Shown: positions 9,944 to 17,904, numbered from the stretch's first letter. The stretch: DNA of 49,013 bases from Streptococcus mitis (GCF_002860865.1 NZ_PKIE01000010.1:1-49013), one strand, 5' to 3'. Notes: generated by a model not told the origin, from the sequence alone. A program made the numbers and translations.

Positions 9944-10273
9944 CTACAAGATAATGGTTGGTCCGTAAAGACTCAACTTGGTCTTGACTTGGTCAAAGTG
10001 GAAACGGTCATAGGCCCGCCAAGCGGCGCGAGTAGGAGCATCAGGATTGAGAGCGCTGAGTCCCATGAGAAGACTGGAAGTCTGGTAAAATTTTTCCAGT
10101 TCAATCAAGACTCGATTATCCACAGTCTCAGCCTTGGCTAGAAAGCCAAGAATAGAGTTTAATTGCTCCTGAAAGCGGACGTCGTCAGCGGTTGCCTGTT
10201 TGCATGCTTGATAGGCTTTGTTTAAGTCAGTAATCAAAGTCTGAGCTCTTTTGATAGGGTCTGTATCTGTCAT
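9944..10273 (-). CDS. blpT: BlpT-like protein (bacteriocin-locus helical protein)
   Basis: 109 residues, entirely helical in appearance. It resembles the pneumococcal protein annotated BlpT and the helical-bundle bacteriocin immunity families; this rests on recognition of the tail ALNPDAPTRAAWRAYDRFHF and on position before blpR. A BlpR-type direct repeat and -10 box lie upstream on the same strand (10336-10392), so it is likely pheromone-regulated. AAAGGAGG precedes the ATG. Function as an immunity protein is inference. Confidence 0.75.
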   Translation of the reverse strand: MTDTDPIKRAQTLITDLNKAYQACKQATADDVRFQEQLNSILGFLAKAETVDNRVLIELEKFYQTSSLLMGLSALNPDAPTRAAWRAYDRFHFDQVKTKLSLYGPTIIL

Positions 10274-10335
10274 GAGAATTCCTCCTTTAATCTGGGTGCC
10301 AGTCTTGTTTCTAGCAACTGTGTTTTGATACTGTT

Positions 10336-10392
10336 AGTTTATCACTTTTGTCTCCTTTTTCACCATAAAATCTTTAATTGTACTTGAAATTT
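10336..10392 (-). promoter_or_regulatory. BlpR-type promoter of blpT
   Basis: On the minus strand an 11-base direct repeat, AAATTTCAAGT then ACAATTAAAGA (10392 down to 10371), is followed by TGATAAACT with -10 TAAACT (10341 down to 10336). The distance from repeat start to -10 start is 51 bases, identical to the two plus-strand BlpR sites at 13206 and 15836. Confidence 0.65.
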
Positions 10393-10568
10393 CCTGAATG
10401 GTACTGTTAAGATTTTATGATAAAATAGTTGTAAGATTATCATGCTTATTTGAGGAACAAGCTACCTTTCAGGAGCTTTGAAGGCCTATTTAAGATTTGG
10501 TGGGCTTGTGTCAGAGTATTTTTGCTATTCTCTTTTTAGGAAGAAATTGAAACAAGGAGAGTAAGAAG

Positions 10569-11306
10569 ATGAGAATATTTGTTTTAGAGGATGATTTTTC
10601 CCAGCAGACTAGGATTGAAGCGACGATTGAGAAACTATTGAAGGAACATCATATCACTCCCAGTTCTTTTGAAGTTTTTGGCAAACCAGACCAGCTGCTG
10701 ACAGAGGTGCATGAGAAGGGAGCTCATCAGCTATTCTTTTTGGATATTGAGATTCGAAATGAGGAGATGAAGGGGCTGGAAGTGGCTAGAAAGATTCGGG
10801 ATCGGGATCCCTATGCTCTCATCGTCTTTGTGACGACTCACTCGGAGTTTATGCCCCTGTCCTTTCGCTACCAAGTGTCTGCTTTGGACTACATTGATAA
10901 GGCACTTTCGGCAGAGGAGTTTGAATCTCGTATCGAGACAGCCCTCCTCTATGGCAATGGTCAAGACAGTAAAAGTCTAGCTGAAGATTGCTTTTACTTT
11001 AAATCAAAATTTGCCCAATTCCAGTATCCTTTTAAAGAGGTTTACTATCTAGAAACGTCGCCCAGAGCCCATCGTGTTATTCTTTATACCAAGACAGACA
11101 GGCTGGAGTTTACAGCGAGTTTAGAGGATGTTTTCAAGCAGGAGCCTCGTCTTTTGCAGTGCCATCGCTCTTTTCTCATCAATCCTGCCAATGTAGTTCG
11201 TTTGGATAAGAAAGAAAAACTCCTTTTCTTTCCAAATGGAGGAAGCTGTATGATCGCGCGTTATAAGGTCAGGGAAGTGTCTGAAGCCATCAATAAATTA
11301 CACTGA
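10569..11306 (+). CDS. blpR: Response regulator BlpR (LytTR family)
   Basis: 245 residues. An N-terminal receiver domain starts MRIFVLEDD, with the likely phosphoacceptor Asp59 in LFFLDIEIRN. A C-terminal LytTR DNA-binding domain (about 140-245) includes LLQCHRSFLINPANV. This is the AgrA/ComE-type regulator of the blp regulon, binding 11-base-spaced direct repeats, three of which are visible here. The ATG is preceded by AAGGAGAG. The histidine kinase gene follows after 13 bases. No blpS gene is found upstream. Confidence 0.92.
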   Translation: MRIFVLEDDFSQQTRIEATIEKLLKEHHITPSSFEVFGKPDQLLTEVHEKGAHQLFFLDIEIRNEEMKGLEVARKIRDRDPYALIVFVTTHSEFMPLSFRYQVSALDYIDKALSAEEFESRIETALLYGNGQDSKSLAEDCFYFKSKFAQFQYPFKEVYYLETSPRAHRVILYTKTDRLEFTASLEDVFKQEPRLLQCHRSFLINPANVVRLDKKEKLLFFPNGGSCMIARYKVREVSEAINKLH

Positions 11307-11319
11307 GCTAGGAGAGTTT

Positions 11320-12669
11320 ATGAACATTGCTTGGATATTGTTGTATTTTCTTGTTATTAATGGACTAGAAATTGTCATTTTCTTTAAGGTAGATGGAATT
11401 GGTCTCACTTTTGAGAGGATTTTTAAAGCTTTTCTTTTGAAATTTCTTCTAGGGGCCATTTTTGCGACTTTTCAATTTTTGGATGTAAGTGAATATTTGT
11501 CCTATTTTATAGAACCTTTGTTCGGTATATGTCTATCTTTCTTACTGTTAAGAGGGCTTCCTAAAAAACTCCTTTTCTTTTATGGTCTCTTTCCAATTGT
11601 ATTGATGGATCTCTTTTACAGAAGTGTTTCCTATTTTGTGTTTCCGTTTTTGGGGCAAGGGATTGTAGATGGAGATGGAAATCCTCTCTTTTTGTTGATT
11701 ATGCTATTCGTTTGCTTCATAGTATTAGTCTTTTTGAAATGGTTGGACTATGATTTTACTAGATTGAGAAAGGAGTTTCTCGATAAAGGTTTTCAACAGT
11801 CCCTGACTAAGATTAACTGGATAATGGGGGCTTACTTTCTAGTCATGGAAAATCTGTCTTACTTTGAATATGCATACGATATCCAATCAAAGACTGTTCG
11901 CCATCTGATTCTAGTGTTTTACTTGCTCTTTTTTATGGGGGTTATCAAGAAATTGGATACCTATTTGAAGGACAAACTCCATGAGAGACTGGACCAAGAG
12001 CTGGCCTTGCGCTACAGAGATATGGAACGCTATAGTCGGCATATAGAGGAACTTTACAAGGAAGTCCGGAGCTTTCGCCATGACTACACTAACCTCTTAA
12101 CCAGCTTACGTCTGGGCATTGAAGAGGAGGACATGGAGCAGATAAAAGAGGTCTACGACTCCGTCTTAAAGGATTCTAGTGAAAAATTGCAGGACAACAA
12201 ATATGACCTTGGACGACTCGTGAATATTCGTGATAAAGCCCTCAAAAGTCTCCTCGCGGGGAAATTTCTAAAAGCCAGAGATAAGGACATTGTCTTTAAT
12301 GTCGAAGTTCCTGAGGAGATTCAGGTAGAGGGGATGAGTCTGCTTGATTTTCTAACCATTGTGTCTATCCTTTGTGACAATGCTATTGAAGCCAGTGCAG
12401 AGGCCAGTCAACCTCATGTTTCAATTGCTTTTTTAAAAAATGGAGCACAGGAGACCTTTATCATTGAAAATTCCATTAAAGAAGAGGGTATAGACATTTC
12501 TGAAATTTTCTCCTTTGGAGCAAGTTCTAAAGGGGAGGAGAGAGGAGTTGGTCTCTATACCGTCATGAAAATTGTGGAAAGCCATCCCAATACCAGTCTC
12601 AATACCACCTGTCAAAATCAAGTCTTTCGTCAGGTTTTAACGGTTCACTTGTTGCAGGTTGGTCATTAG
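11320..12669 (+). CDS. blpH: Sensor histidine kinase BlpH (HPK10/AgrC type)
   Basis: 449 residues. The first 210 residues hold about six or seven hydrophobic segments forming the pheromone sensor. The kinase part has an H-box RSFRHDYTNLL (His254), an N-box VSILCDNAIEAS and the glycine region GERGVGLYTVMKIV. BlpH kinases detect the BlpC peptide and phosphorylate BlpR. No blpC or processing transporter genes are seen in the window, so this receptor may respond to pheromone made elsewhere in the genome or by neighbours. Confidence 0.92.
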   Translation: MNIAWILLYFLVINGLEIVIFFKVDGIGLTFERIFKAFLLKFLLGAIFATFQFLDVSEYLSYFIEPLFGICLSFLLLRGLPKKLLFFYGLFPIVLMDLFYRSVSYFVFPFLGQGIVDGDGNPLFLLIMLFVCFIVLVFLKWLDYDFTRLRKEFLDKGFQQSLTKINWIMGAYFLVMENLSYFEYAYDIQSKTVRHLILVFYLLFFMGVIKKLDTYLKDKLHERLDQELALRYRDMERYSRHIEELYKEVRSFRHDYTNLLTSLRLGIEEEDMEQIKEVYDSVLKDSSEKLQDNKYDLGRLVNIRDKALKSLLAGKFLKARDKDIVFNVEVPEEIQVEGMSLLDFLTIVSILCDNAIEASAEASQPHVSIAFLKNGAQETFIIENSIKEEGIDISEIFSFGASSKGEERGVGLYTVMKIVESHPNTSLNTTCQNQVFRQVLTVHLLQVGH

Positions 12670-12756
12670 AAAATTTGTGAAAAATTAGCAGAAGTTAGCA
12701 GTTAAAGTTTGTCTTTATCCAGTTTGATTTTTACCATAGTATGCGAGGTATATTAA

Positions 12757-13113
12757 ATGAATAAGAAATCCTTTTTTATCATCTGTTCTACGTTGATTAT
12801 AGCATCAAATCTTCTCATGATTTCCGCGGTGAACAAGGGAGAAGAAACGGGGAGTAACCTGTTTGTGATTGCTATAGCCTGTGTTTTGCTACCAGCCTTT
12901 TTATATGCAGTTGAAAACAGACTTACTTCAATGGTAAGAGTAGAATCAATACTCCTGATTCAGTTGACAGTTATATCCCTACTCCGTCTTATCAACAGAA
13001 TAGGGAGTACGCCTGAAATCCTCAACATTATCATTACCCTCCTGGTTTTGGCAGGTGGGACAGCCTGTATTCTTGTTGCGATTATGAGAATATATGAGAA
13101 CATACGGAAGTGA
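12757..13113 (+). CDS. Small integral membrane protein, unknown, blp locus
   Basis: 118 residues, with hydrophobic segments at about 5-23, 31-51, 62-80 and 88-110 and few charged loops. No family recognised. It is 87 bases downstream of blpH, with a modest GAGG ribosome site and its own terminator after it. A role as a bacteriocin immunity or membrane accessory protein is plausible only from location. Confidence 0.65.
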   Translation: MNKKSFFIICSTLIIASNLLMISAVNKGEETGSNLFVIAIACVLLPAFLYAVENRLTSMVRVESILLIQLTVISLLRLINRIGSTPEILNIIITLLVLAGGTACILVAIMRIYENIRK

Positions 13114-13163
13114 GGGTGAGTAGTTTTCTATTTTGTATTTTCACATTGTCAAGTTCCCCTAAG

Positions 13164-13196
13164 GCAAGTATGTTTTTCATGCTTGCTTTTTTTCTA
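13164..13196 (+). terminator. Terminator after the 118-residue membrane protein
   Basis: GCAAGTATG-TTTTT-CATGCTTGC followed by seven T residues. It separates the blpRH transcript from the next BlpR-controlled promoter. Confidence 0.8.
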
Positions 13197-13205
13197 CAAT
13201 TTAGG

Positions 13206-13262
13206 AGGTTTCGATGACCATTTATGATTTGAGTGATCCAAGAATAAAACGAGTGCTATACT
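13206..13262 (+). promoter_or_regulatory. BlpR-type promoter 1 (plus strand)
   Basis: Direct repeat AGGTTTCGATG (13206-13216) and ACCATTTATGA (13217-13227), then TGCTATACT with -10 TATACT at 13257-13262. Repeat-to-minus-10 spacing is 51 bases. It drives the CPBP, BlpX-like, unknown and blpY genes. The 122 bases to the first gene hold two small hairpins and no double-glycine peptide gene that I can see. Confidence 0.72.
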
Positions 13263-13384
13263 AGCAGTGTAAAGATTGAAGCAGGAAGTGTGATAAAACA
13301 CAAGTTAAGGAAGCGGGGGCTTCGTTCGTGGAAGTAGTAAATTAGAAAAAATATCTTATTAATGAGTTGAAAAAAGGACAAACT

Positions 13385-14053
13385 ATGAAAAAAACGATTT
13401 CTATCTTTAAAAAAATAATTACTTGTTTTTTACTTACTTTTGCTATTCAAGTTGTACCATTAACTGTTGTGAGACGATTTTATGACGGAGTGATGGGAGA
13501 TGTGTTCAGTGTTGGTGCCTTCTTTCTATCTTTCTTTATATGCTTAACCATTCTTGTATATCTTATTAAGAGATGGGGTGATGAGACTACTTTAGATTGC
13601 TTGCCAATCAAATGGGTAGAATTGAAATGGATTGTTCTTGCTTATCTGGCTAATCTGGTTTTAGTAGTTGGTTTTATATTTTTCATGACCGTTCTTGGAA
13701 AAGTCCATGATAATACAAGTTCTTTAAGCTTTTTTCAACATTTGGAAACAAGTGGTTTCTTGTACATAGTTCTATTCTGGTTGTCAACTACTTTCACTCA
13801 ACCTCTTTTGGAGGAGATACTCTTTAGAGGAATCATTTTAGGAAGTTTAGAAAAATATTCTCCCATAGTTGCTATTATCTTTTCGGCTGTTCTTTTTGGA
13901 TTTGCTCATGACGGAGAAATGCTCTCTCAACATCTAGTGTCAGGAATTGTATTAGGAATTCTCTATATAAAGCGGAGAAATCTATATTCCTGTGTAGTTG
14001 TACATGGTTTGATGAATGCTACTGTCACCTGTCTCTTTTTTCTGGCTACTTAG
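13385..14053 (+). CDS. CPBP family intramembrane metalloprotease-like protein
   Basis: 222 residues, about six membrane segments. It carries the three CPBP motifs: EEILFRG (EExxxR), FGFAH (FxxxH) and HGLMN (HxxxN). The family (Rce1/Abi-like) includes bacteriocin self-immunity proteins and BlpY. Start ATG at 13385 with a short GGA site; the in-frame TTG at 13367 has no site. First gene behind a BlpR promoter. A paralogue, not an orthologue, of BlpY at 15036. Confidence 0.85.
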   Translation: MKKTISIFKKIITCFLLTFAIQVVPLTVVRRFYDGVMGDVFSVGAFFLSFFICLTILVYLIKRWGDETTLDCLPIKWVELKWIVLAYLANLVLVVGFIFFMTVLGKVHDNTSSLSFFQHLETSGFLYIVLFWLSTTFTQPLLEEILFRGIILGSLEKYSPIVAIIFSAVLFGFAHDGEMLSQHLVSGIVLGILYIKRRNLYSCVVVHGLMNATVTCLFFLAT

Positions 14054-14113
14054 GTTTTGAACCGGTGAGTTTGTGTAGTTCTTCGTCTAATAATATATGA
14101 AAGGAGAAAAGAA

Positions 14114-14518
14114 ATGAAAACTTTTCTTGCTAAAAAACGGAACATCTTTCTTACAAGATTGTTCCTAGGTCAGTTGCCCTTACTTGTCTCCACTTATCTA
14201 TTTCTATCTCGTCAGTTTTTAAATTTTTCCTTGGTTTTCCAATTTCTTTTAGTGGTTATTAACTTAGCTTCCATTTTGGTCACTGTTTACCTCACTAGGG
14301 AGATGAAGATAAGAGAGTTTGAAGATGATGATTTGGTTAGTCCTAGAACCAATCAACTTATGTATATTGGCTTGACAGGTTTTATGTCTATTATCTGTTT
14401 GTATAGAGGTATCACAGCAGGAGAATTCTACCAACAACTAATCGCTTATATTGGTGCTATTCTATGCTTGATTATTATGCTTTTGCTCATTTGGGGTTTG
14501 AAGTATTATAAAAAGTAG
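14114..14518 (+). CDS. BlpX-like membrane immunity protein, copy 1
   Basis: 134 residues with four predicted membrane helices (about 17-33, 38-58, 85-101, 110-128). Apart from the first ~15 residues it is nearly identical to the protein at 16544-16948. I recognise it as BlpX-like, a predicted immunity protein of the pneumococcal blp locus, from memory. AAAGGAG precedes the ATG. Part of the BlpR promoter 1 operon. Confidence 0.72.
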   Translation: MKTFLAKKRNIFLTRLFLGQLPLLVSTYLFLSRQFLNFSLVFQFLLVVINLASILVTVYLTREMKIREFEDDDLVSPRTNQLMYIGLTGFMSIICLYRGITAGEFYQQLIAYIGAILCLIIMLLLIWGLKYYKK

Positions 14519-14600
14519 CTTGCCTTCCTCTTCTGACAGAATCTTTTATTAGAAGGCTCTATTAAACTGTCCGTGAAATAAGTGAATGGAGGTATTTAAA

Positions 14601-14984
14601 ATGAAATATAGATTATTTCTTGTTATTTTCTTGAGTAGTATTTTGAATATTCTTTTAGGGACATTTTTACAAATCTCTAATGTATCGATTGGGTGGCTTG
14701 TTCTCTACAGTGGCTTGTTTGAAGCAGGAGTTTTTCTTCTTACCAATAAAGGGTTGACGGTACAAATTAAGGAGGCAGACATTCGAAACCGTTTTAAATT
14801 TATTTTTGGAAAAACGATATGGTTTCAAATTCTTTTGCTCATCTTTTTGATGGTCAAACTTTATCTTGGTTTGGATGTGAGGTTGATTTTATTCTATGGA
14901 CATATTTTCATTGTCTTTAATGCCTTAATGTATCTATTATCTAGTAGTCAGGTTAGCCTTAAAAAGAACAAACTGTCTTCTTAA
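14601..14984 (+). CDS. Membrane protein of unknown function, blp locus
   Basis: 127 residues with hydrophobic segments at about 4-24, 31-47, 72-90 and 96-114, and a basic C-terminus. No family recognised. The ATG at 14601 is chosen because GGAGG lies 9 bases upstream; the ATG at 14586 would include that site within the coding sequence. It lies between BlpX-like copy 1 and blpY in a BlpR-controlled operon. Confidence 0.68.
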   Translation: MKYRLFLVIFLSSILNILLGTFLQISNVSIGWLVLYSGLFEAGVFLLTNKGLTVQIKEADIRNRFKFIFGKTIWFQILLLIFLMVKLYLGLDVRLILFYGHIFIVFNALMYLLSSSQVSLKKNKLSS

Positions 14985-15035
14985 TCTTGCAGCAGTAGAG
15001 CTTGACAAGGGGAGGTCATAGTGGAAAGGATTTCT

Positions 15036-15725
15036 ATGAAAAAGTATCAACTTCTATTCAAAATAAGTGCAGTCTTCTCTTACTTATTTTTCGTATTTGG
15101 TCTTTCTCAGCTGACGCTTATTGTTCAAAATTATTGGCAATTTTCTTCCCAGATTGGCAATTTCGTCTGGATTCAAAATATCTTGAGTTTACTATTTAGC
15201 GGAGTCATGATTTGGATTCTGGTTAAGACAGGTCATGGTTATCTCTTTCACATTCCAAGAAAAAAATGGCTTTGGTATTCGATTTTGACAGTATTAGTGG
15301 TAGTGCTCCAGATCTCTTTTAACGTTCAGACAGCTAAACATGTTCAGTCAACTGCTGAAGGTTGGGCTGTATTGATCGGTTATAGTGGGACCAACTTTGC
15401 TGAGCTAGGTATCTATATAACTTTGTTCTTTCTGACTCCACTTATGGAAGAGCTAATCTATAGAGGATTACTGCAACACGCCTTTTTTAAGCATTCGAGA
15501 TTTGGCCTTGATTTGCTTCTTCCGTCAATTTTATTTGCCCTTCCTCATTTTTCAAGCCTGCCTAGTTTGTTAGATATCTTCGTCTTTGCAACATCTGGCA
15601 TCATCTTTGCTAGTTTGACCCGCTATACCAAGAGCATTTATCCTTCCTATACGGTGCATGTGATCAATAATATTTTCGCAACATTACCATTTTTGCTGAC
15701 TTTTTTACACAGGGTATTTAGCTAA
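15036..15725 (+). CDS. blpY: BlpY, CPBP family immunity-associated membrane protein
   Basis: 229 residues and about seven membrane segments. CPBP motifs are MEELIYRG, FALPH and HVINN. The sequence matches my memory of pneumococcal BlpY closely, which is tied to bacteriocin immunity. ATG at 15036 has AAAGGA five bases upstream; a GTG at 15021 behind GGGGAGG is an alternative that adds five residues. Last gene of the BlpR promoter 1 operon; a strong hairpin follows. Confidence 0.85.
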   Translation: MKKYQLLFKISAVFSYLFFVFGLSQLTLIVQNYWQFSSQIGNFVWIQNILSLLFSGVMIWILVKTGHGYLFHIPRKKWLWYSILTVLVVVLQISFNVQTAKHVQSTAEGWAVLIGYSGTNFAELGIYITLFFLTPLMEELIYRGLLQHAFFKHSRFGLDLLLPSILFALPHFSSLPSLLDIFVFATSGIIFASLTRYTKSIYPSYTVHVINNIFATLPFLLTFLHRVFS

Positions 15726-15758
15726 AAATAGTAGATTAAAAATAATTATCGATTTTAA

Positions 15759-15797
15759 GAAGTGAATAATGGAATTTAATATTATTCACTTCTTATT
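15759..15797 (+). terminator. Terminator after blpY
   Basis: AGAAGTGAATAAT pairs with ATTATTCACTTCT around a ten-base loop. It has a long stem with a short T-rich tail, separating the two BlpR-controlled operons. Confidence 0.75.
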
Positions 15798-15835
15798 AGT
15801 TGATTGGGAAGATTGTACTCTTTGAATAATTTAAG

Positions 15836-15892
15836 ACGTTTCAATGACAATTCAAGATTTGTATGAAAAACTTTAACAAATAGTGCTATACT
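15836..15892 (+). promoter_or_regulatory. BlpR-type promoter 2 (plus strand), bacteriocin promoter
   Basis: Direct repeat ACGTTTCAATG (15836-15846) and ACAATTCAAGA (15847-15857), then TGCTATACT with -10 TATACT at 15887-15892. Spacing from repeat to -10 is again 51 bases. It is the best match to the pneumococcal blp promoter motif as I remember it, and lies 60 bases upstream of the bacteriocin pseudogene. Confidence 0.78.
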
Positions 15893-15952
15893 AAAATTGT
15901 CAATTGCAACAGGATAACAATTAAAATTAAAAATAAAAAAGGGGTATTCGTT

Positions 15953-16180
15953 ATGAATACAAAAATGATGGAACAATTTGAAATGATGGATACTGAGATG
16001 CTTGCGAAAGTTGAGTGAGGTTTCGGAGGTTGGGGAGATATGATTTCTGGTTTATTGGGTGGGCTAGCACCTTCTCCAACTTTGGATCAATTAAATGGTA
16101 AGTGGCCTATTATACATTTTTCAAAACCATGTAGTCCTTATGGTATAGGGGGAACTCTAAACTCATGTAATGGTATTTAA
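15953..16180 (+). pseudogene. Class II bacteriocin, broken by TGA at the double-glycine site
   Basis: The ATG at 15953 opens a double-glycine leader, MNTKMMEQFEMMDTEMLAK-VE, then TGA (16016-16018), then GGT. Reading through, the frame continues without another stop as FGGWGDMISGLLGGLAPSP onward to TAA at 16178-16180. The leader is almost the blp consensus, which ends in VEGG, so TGA replaces the first Gly codon (GGA). As written the cell makes only a 21-residue leader. The mature part would be about 52 residues, rich in Gly, with two Cys. Nonsense mutation or a sequencing error are both possible. The sequence after the stop keeps an intact frame, suggesting recent loss. Confidence 0.8.
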
Positions 16181-16194
16181 AAAGGATTGAAGCT

Positions 16195-16515
16195 ATGAAG
16201 GCAAAATATGGGAATCAAATTGTTGATGTTTGGGAAATTGGTCAAGCAACTCCTAAACCAAGTTGGGTAGAGGAAGCTTTTCAAAAAAATTATATGGTTT
16301 GGTTGGATAATCATGTGCGCATTCTAATGGCAGGTCTCAACACTTCTCTCGCAACGAATATCAAGTTTGGTCTAGTTGGAACAGTTGGAGGAGGATTCGC
16401 TGGTTATGGGATGTATGTTCTTGGTTATCCAGGTGATTATATAGATATCACCAATCATAGAGTTGTTTCTGCTAAAACATTTCATAAAAGTTATCAAATT
16501 TTAGAAAATGATTAG
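16195..16515 (+). CDS. Unknown protein downstream of the bacteriocin pseudogene
   Basis: 106 residues, soluble in appearance with one Gly-rich, moderately hydrophobic stretch (KFGLVGTVGGGFAGYGMYVLG, about 58-78). The C-terminus, PGDYIDITNHRVVSAKTFHKSYQIL, resembles the small PGD(W/Y)-type domain seen in many phage and mobile-element proteins. No function assigned. It starts 14 bases after the bacteriocin stop, in the usual position of an immunity gene; immunity is inference only. Confidence 0.65.
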   Translation: MKAKYGNQIVDVWEIGQATPKPSWVEEAFQKNYMVWLDNHVRILMAGLNTSLATNIKFGLVGTVGGGFAGYGMYVLGYPGDYIDITNHRVVSAKTFHKSYQILEND

Positions 16516-16543
16516 ATGTCATTTAATTGTAATGGAGAAAGCA

Positions 16544-16948
16544 ATGAAAAAAATATTTTTTAAAAAACAGACCATCTTCCTTGCGAGATTGTTCCTAGGT
16601 CAGTTGCCCTTACTTGTCTCTACTTATCTATTCCTATCTCGTCAGTTTTTAAATTTTTCCTTGGTTTTCCAATTTCTTTTAGTGGTTATTAACTTGGCTT
16701 CTATTTTGGTCACTGTTTATCTCACTAGAGAAATGAAGATAAGAAAGTTTGAAGATGATGATTTGGTTAGTCCTAGAACCAATCAACTCATGTTCATCGG
16801 CTTGACAGGTTTTATGTCTATTATTTGTTTGTATAGAGGTATCACAGCAGGAGAATTCTATCAACAATTAATTGCCTATATTGGCGCTATTCTCTGCTTG
16901 ATTATTATGCTTCTACTCATTTGGGGTTTGAAGTATTATAAAAAGTAG
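16544..16948 (+). CDS. blpX: BlpX-like membrane immunity protein, copy 2
   Basis: 134 residues and four membrane helices. It is nearly identical to copy 1 (14114-14518) from the motif LFLGQLPLLVSTYLFLSRQF to the shared end WGLKYYKK; only the first ~15 residues and a few positions (for example REFEDDD/RKFEDDD) differ. The ATG at 16544 has GGAG upstream and aligns with the start of copy 1; the ATG at 16508 would add 12 unsupported residues. It precedes blpZ and pncP, as I recall for pneumococcal blpX. Confidence 0.75.
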   Translation: MKKIFFKKQTIFLARLFLGQLPLLVSTYLFLSRQFLNFSLVFQFLLVVINLASILVTVYLTREMKIRKFEDDDLVSPRTNQLMFIGLTGFMSIICLYRGITAGEFYQQLIAYIGAILCLIIMLLLIWGLKYYKK

Positions 16949-17005
16949 GGAAGAACTTTCTTCTTAATCTGCGACTAGTCTATGCTCTAGCAAGGGGAGG
17001 TTATT

Positions 17006-17254
17006 ATGTATAAACACTTATTTTTCCTAAATTCAAAAACTTTAGACTGGTTGACCCCCTATATTCTAGTCTTGGCTTCTGACACCATTGCCTTTAACGT
17101 TTTTGTGCTAACCTTTGTATCTGCGGTGGTCTTTAATTCCCTAAATTCCATGCTAGCTTTTATGGCTATATTTTTAGGGGCTGGCTATGTGGTCGGATTT
17201 TGGTTACTCAAATGGTTTGTTTTGGAAAGATTAGAGCTCAAGGATGACTTGTAG
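17006..17254 (+). CDS. blpZ: BlpZ, small membrane protein of the immunity operon
   Basis: 82 residues with two to three hydrophobic segments (about 16-45 and 48-72) and a charged C-terminus. Recognised from memory as BlpZ because of its sequence and its position between a BlpX-like gene and pncP. GGGGAGG lies seven bases before the ATG. Thought to contribute to bacteriocin immunity; the mechanism is unknown. Confidence 0.78.
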   Translation: MYKHLFFLNSKTLDWLTPYILVLASDTIAFNVFVLTFVSAVVFNSLNSMLAFMAIFLGAGYVVGFWLLKWFVLERLELKDDL

Positions 17255-17284
17255 TAAAGTCTGTTTGTTGAGGAGGATAATTTT

Positions 17285-17896
17285 ATGGAGTTTTTTGATA
17301 AATTTCATGCCTTGTGCATTGGATTTTTAGTACTAATAATTGTCATTACAGTTCCTTATACGATTAACCATGGGGATTTTTTTCAAAATGAATCTGCACT
17401 GATTATTGTAAGTCTTCTTGTAACTTTGGTGAGTGTTACTTATGCTAGAAAGTTTGAAATGATTTCTTTTGGGATGTTAAGCAAGAAAGACCTTTTGCTT
17501 TTCATTGCAATCTTTCTTCTAAGTGTGCTTGAGACGCTGGTTTATATTAAATTCTTTGCTGTTTCTTCTGGCGCAGGAGTTCAACACTTGGCGGAAGTCA
17601 TCAGAGGAATTTCCCTGTCTTTGATTTTGACTACCTCAGTTTTTGGCCCGATTCAGGAGGAACTCATTTTCAGAGGACTTCTTCAAGGTGCGGTTTTTGA
17701 CAACTCTTGGTTAGGGCTTGTGCTAACTTCCTCTCTCTTTTCTTTCATGCATGGACCTTCTAATGTCCCCTCGTTTATTTTTTATCTACTTGGAGGCTTG
17801 TTACTGGGCTTTGCCTATAAAAAGAGCCAAAATTTGTGGGTTTCTACTCTAGTTCACATGTTTTACAATGCTTGGCCACTCTTATATTATTTATAA
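17285..17896 (+). CDS. pncP: PncP, CPBP family intramembrane protease-like protein
   Basis: 203 residues and about six membrane segments, with CPBP motifs QEELIFRG, FSFMHG and HMFYNA. I recognise it as PncP, the last gene of the blp immunity operon. GAGGAGG precedes the ATG. It is the third CPBP protein in five kilobases, all different in sequence. Likely a self-protection function against bacteriocins, by analogy with the family. Confidence 0.83.
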   Translation: MEFFDKFHALCIGFLVLIIVITVPYTINHGDFFQNESALIIVSLLVTLVSVTYARKFEMISFGMLSKKDLLLFIAIFLLSVLETLVYIKFFAVSSGAGVQHLAEVIRGISLSLILTTSVFGPIQEELIFRGLLQGAVFDNSWLGLVLTSSLFSFMHGPSNVPSFIFYLLGGLLLGFAYKKSQNLWVSTLVHMFYNAWPLLYYL

Positions 17897-17904
17897 AAAT
17901 CATG

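Noticed and set aside
13286..13336. A 15-codon GTG frame rich in Lys/Arg behind BlpR promoter 1 as a pheromone or bacteriocin gene
   Set aside because: It has no properly spaced ribosome site, no double-glycine leader and no similarity to BlpC; likely the relic leader of a lost bacteriocin gene.
16016..16018. TGA in the bacteriocin gene as a selenocysteine or programmed readthrough codon
   Set aside because: No selenocysteine insertion structure or stop-codon context is visible, and the position is exactly a conserved Gly codon; a single-base change from GGA is simpler.
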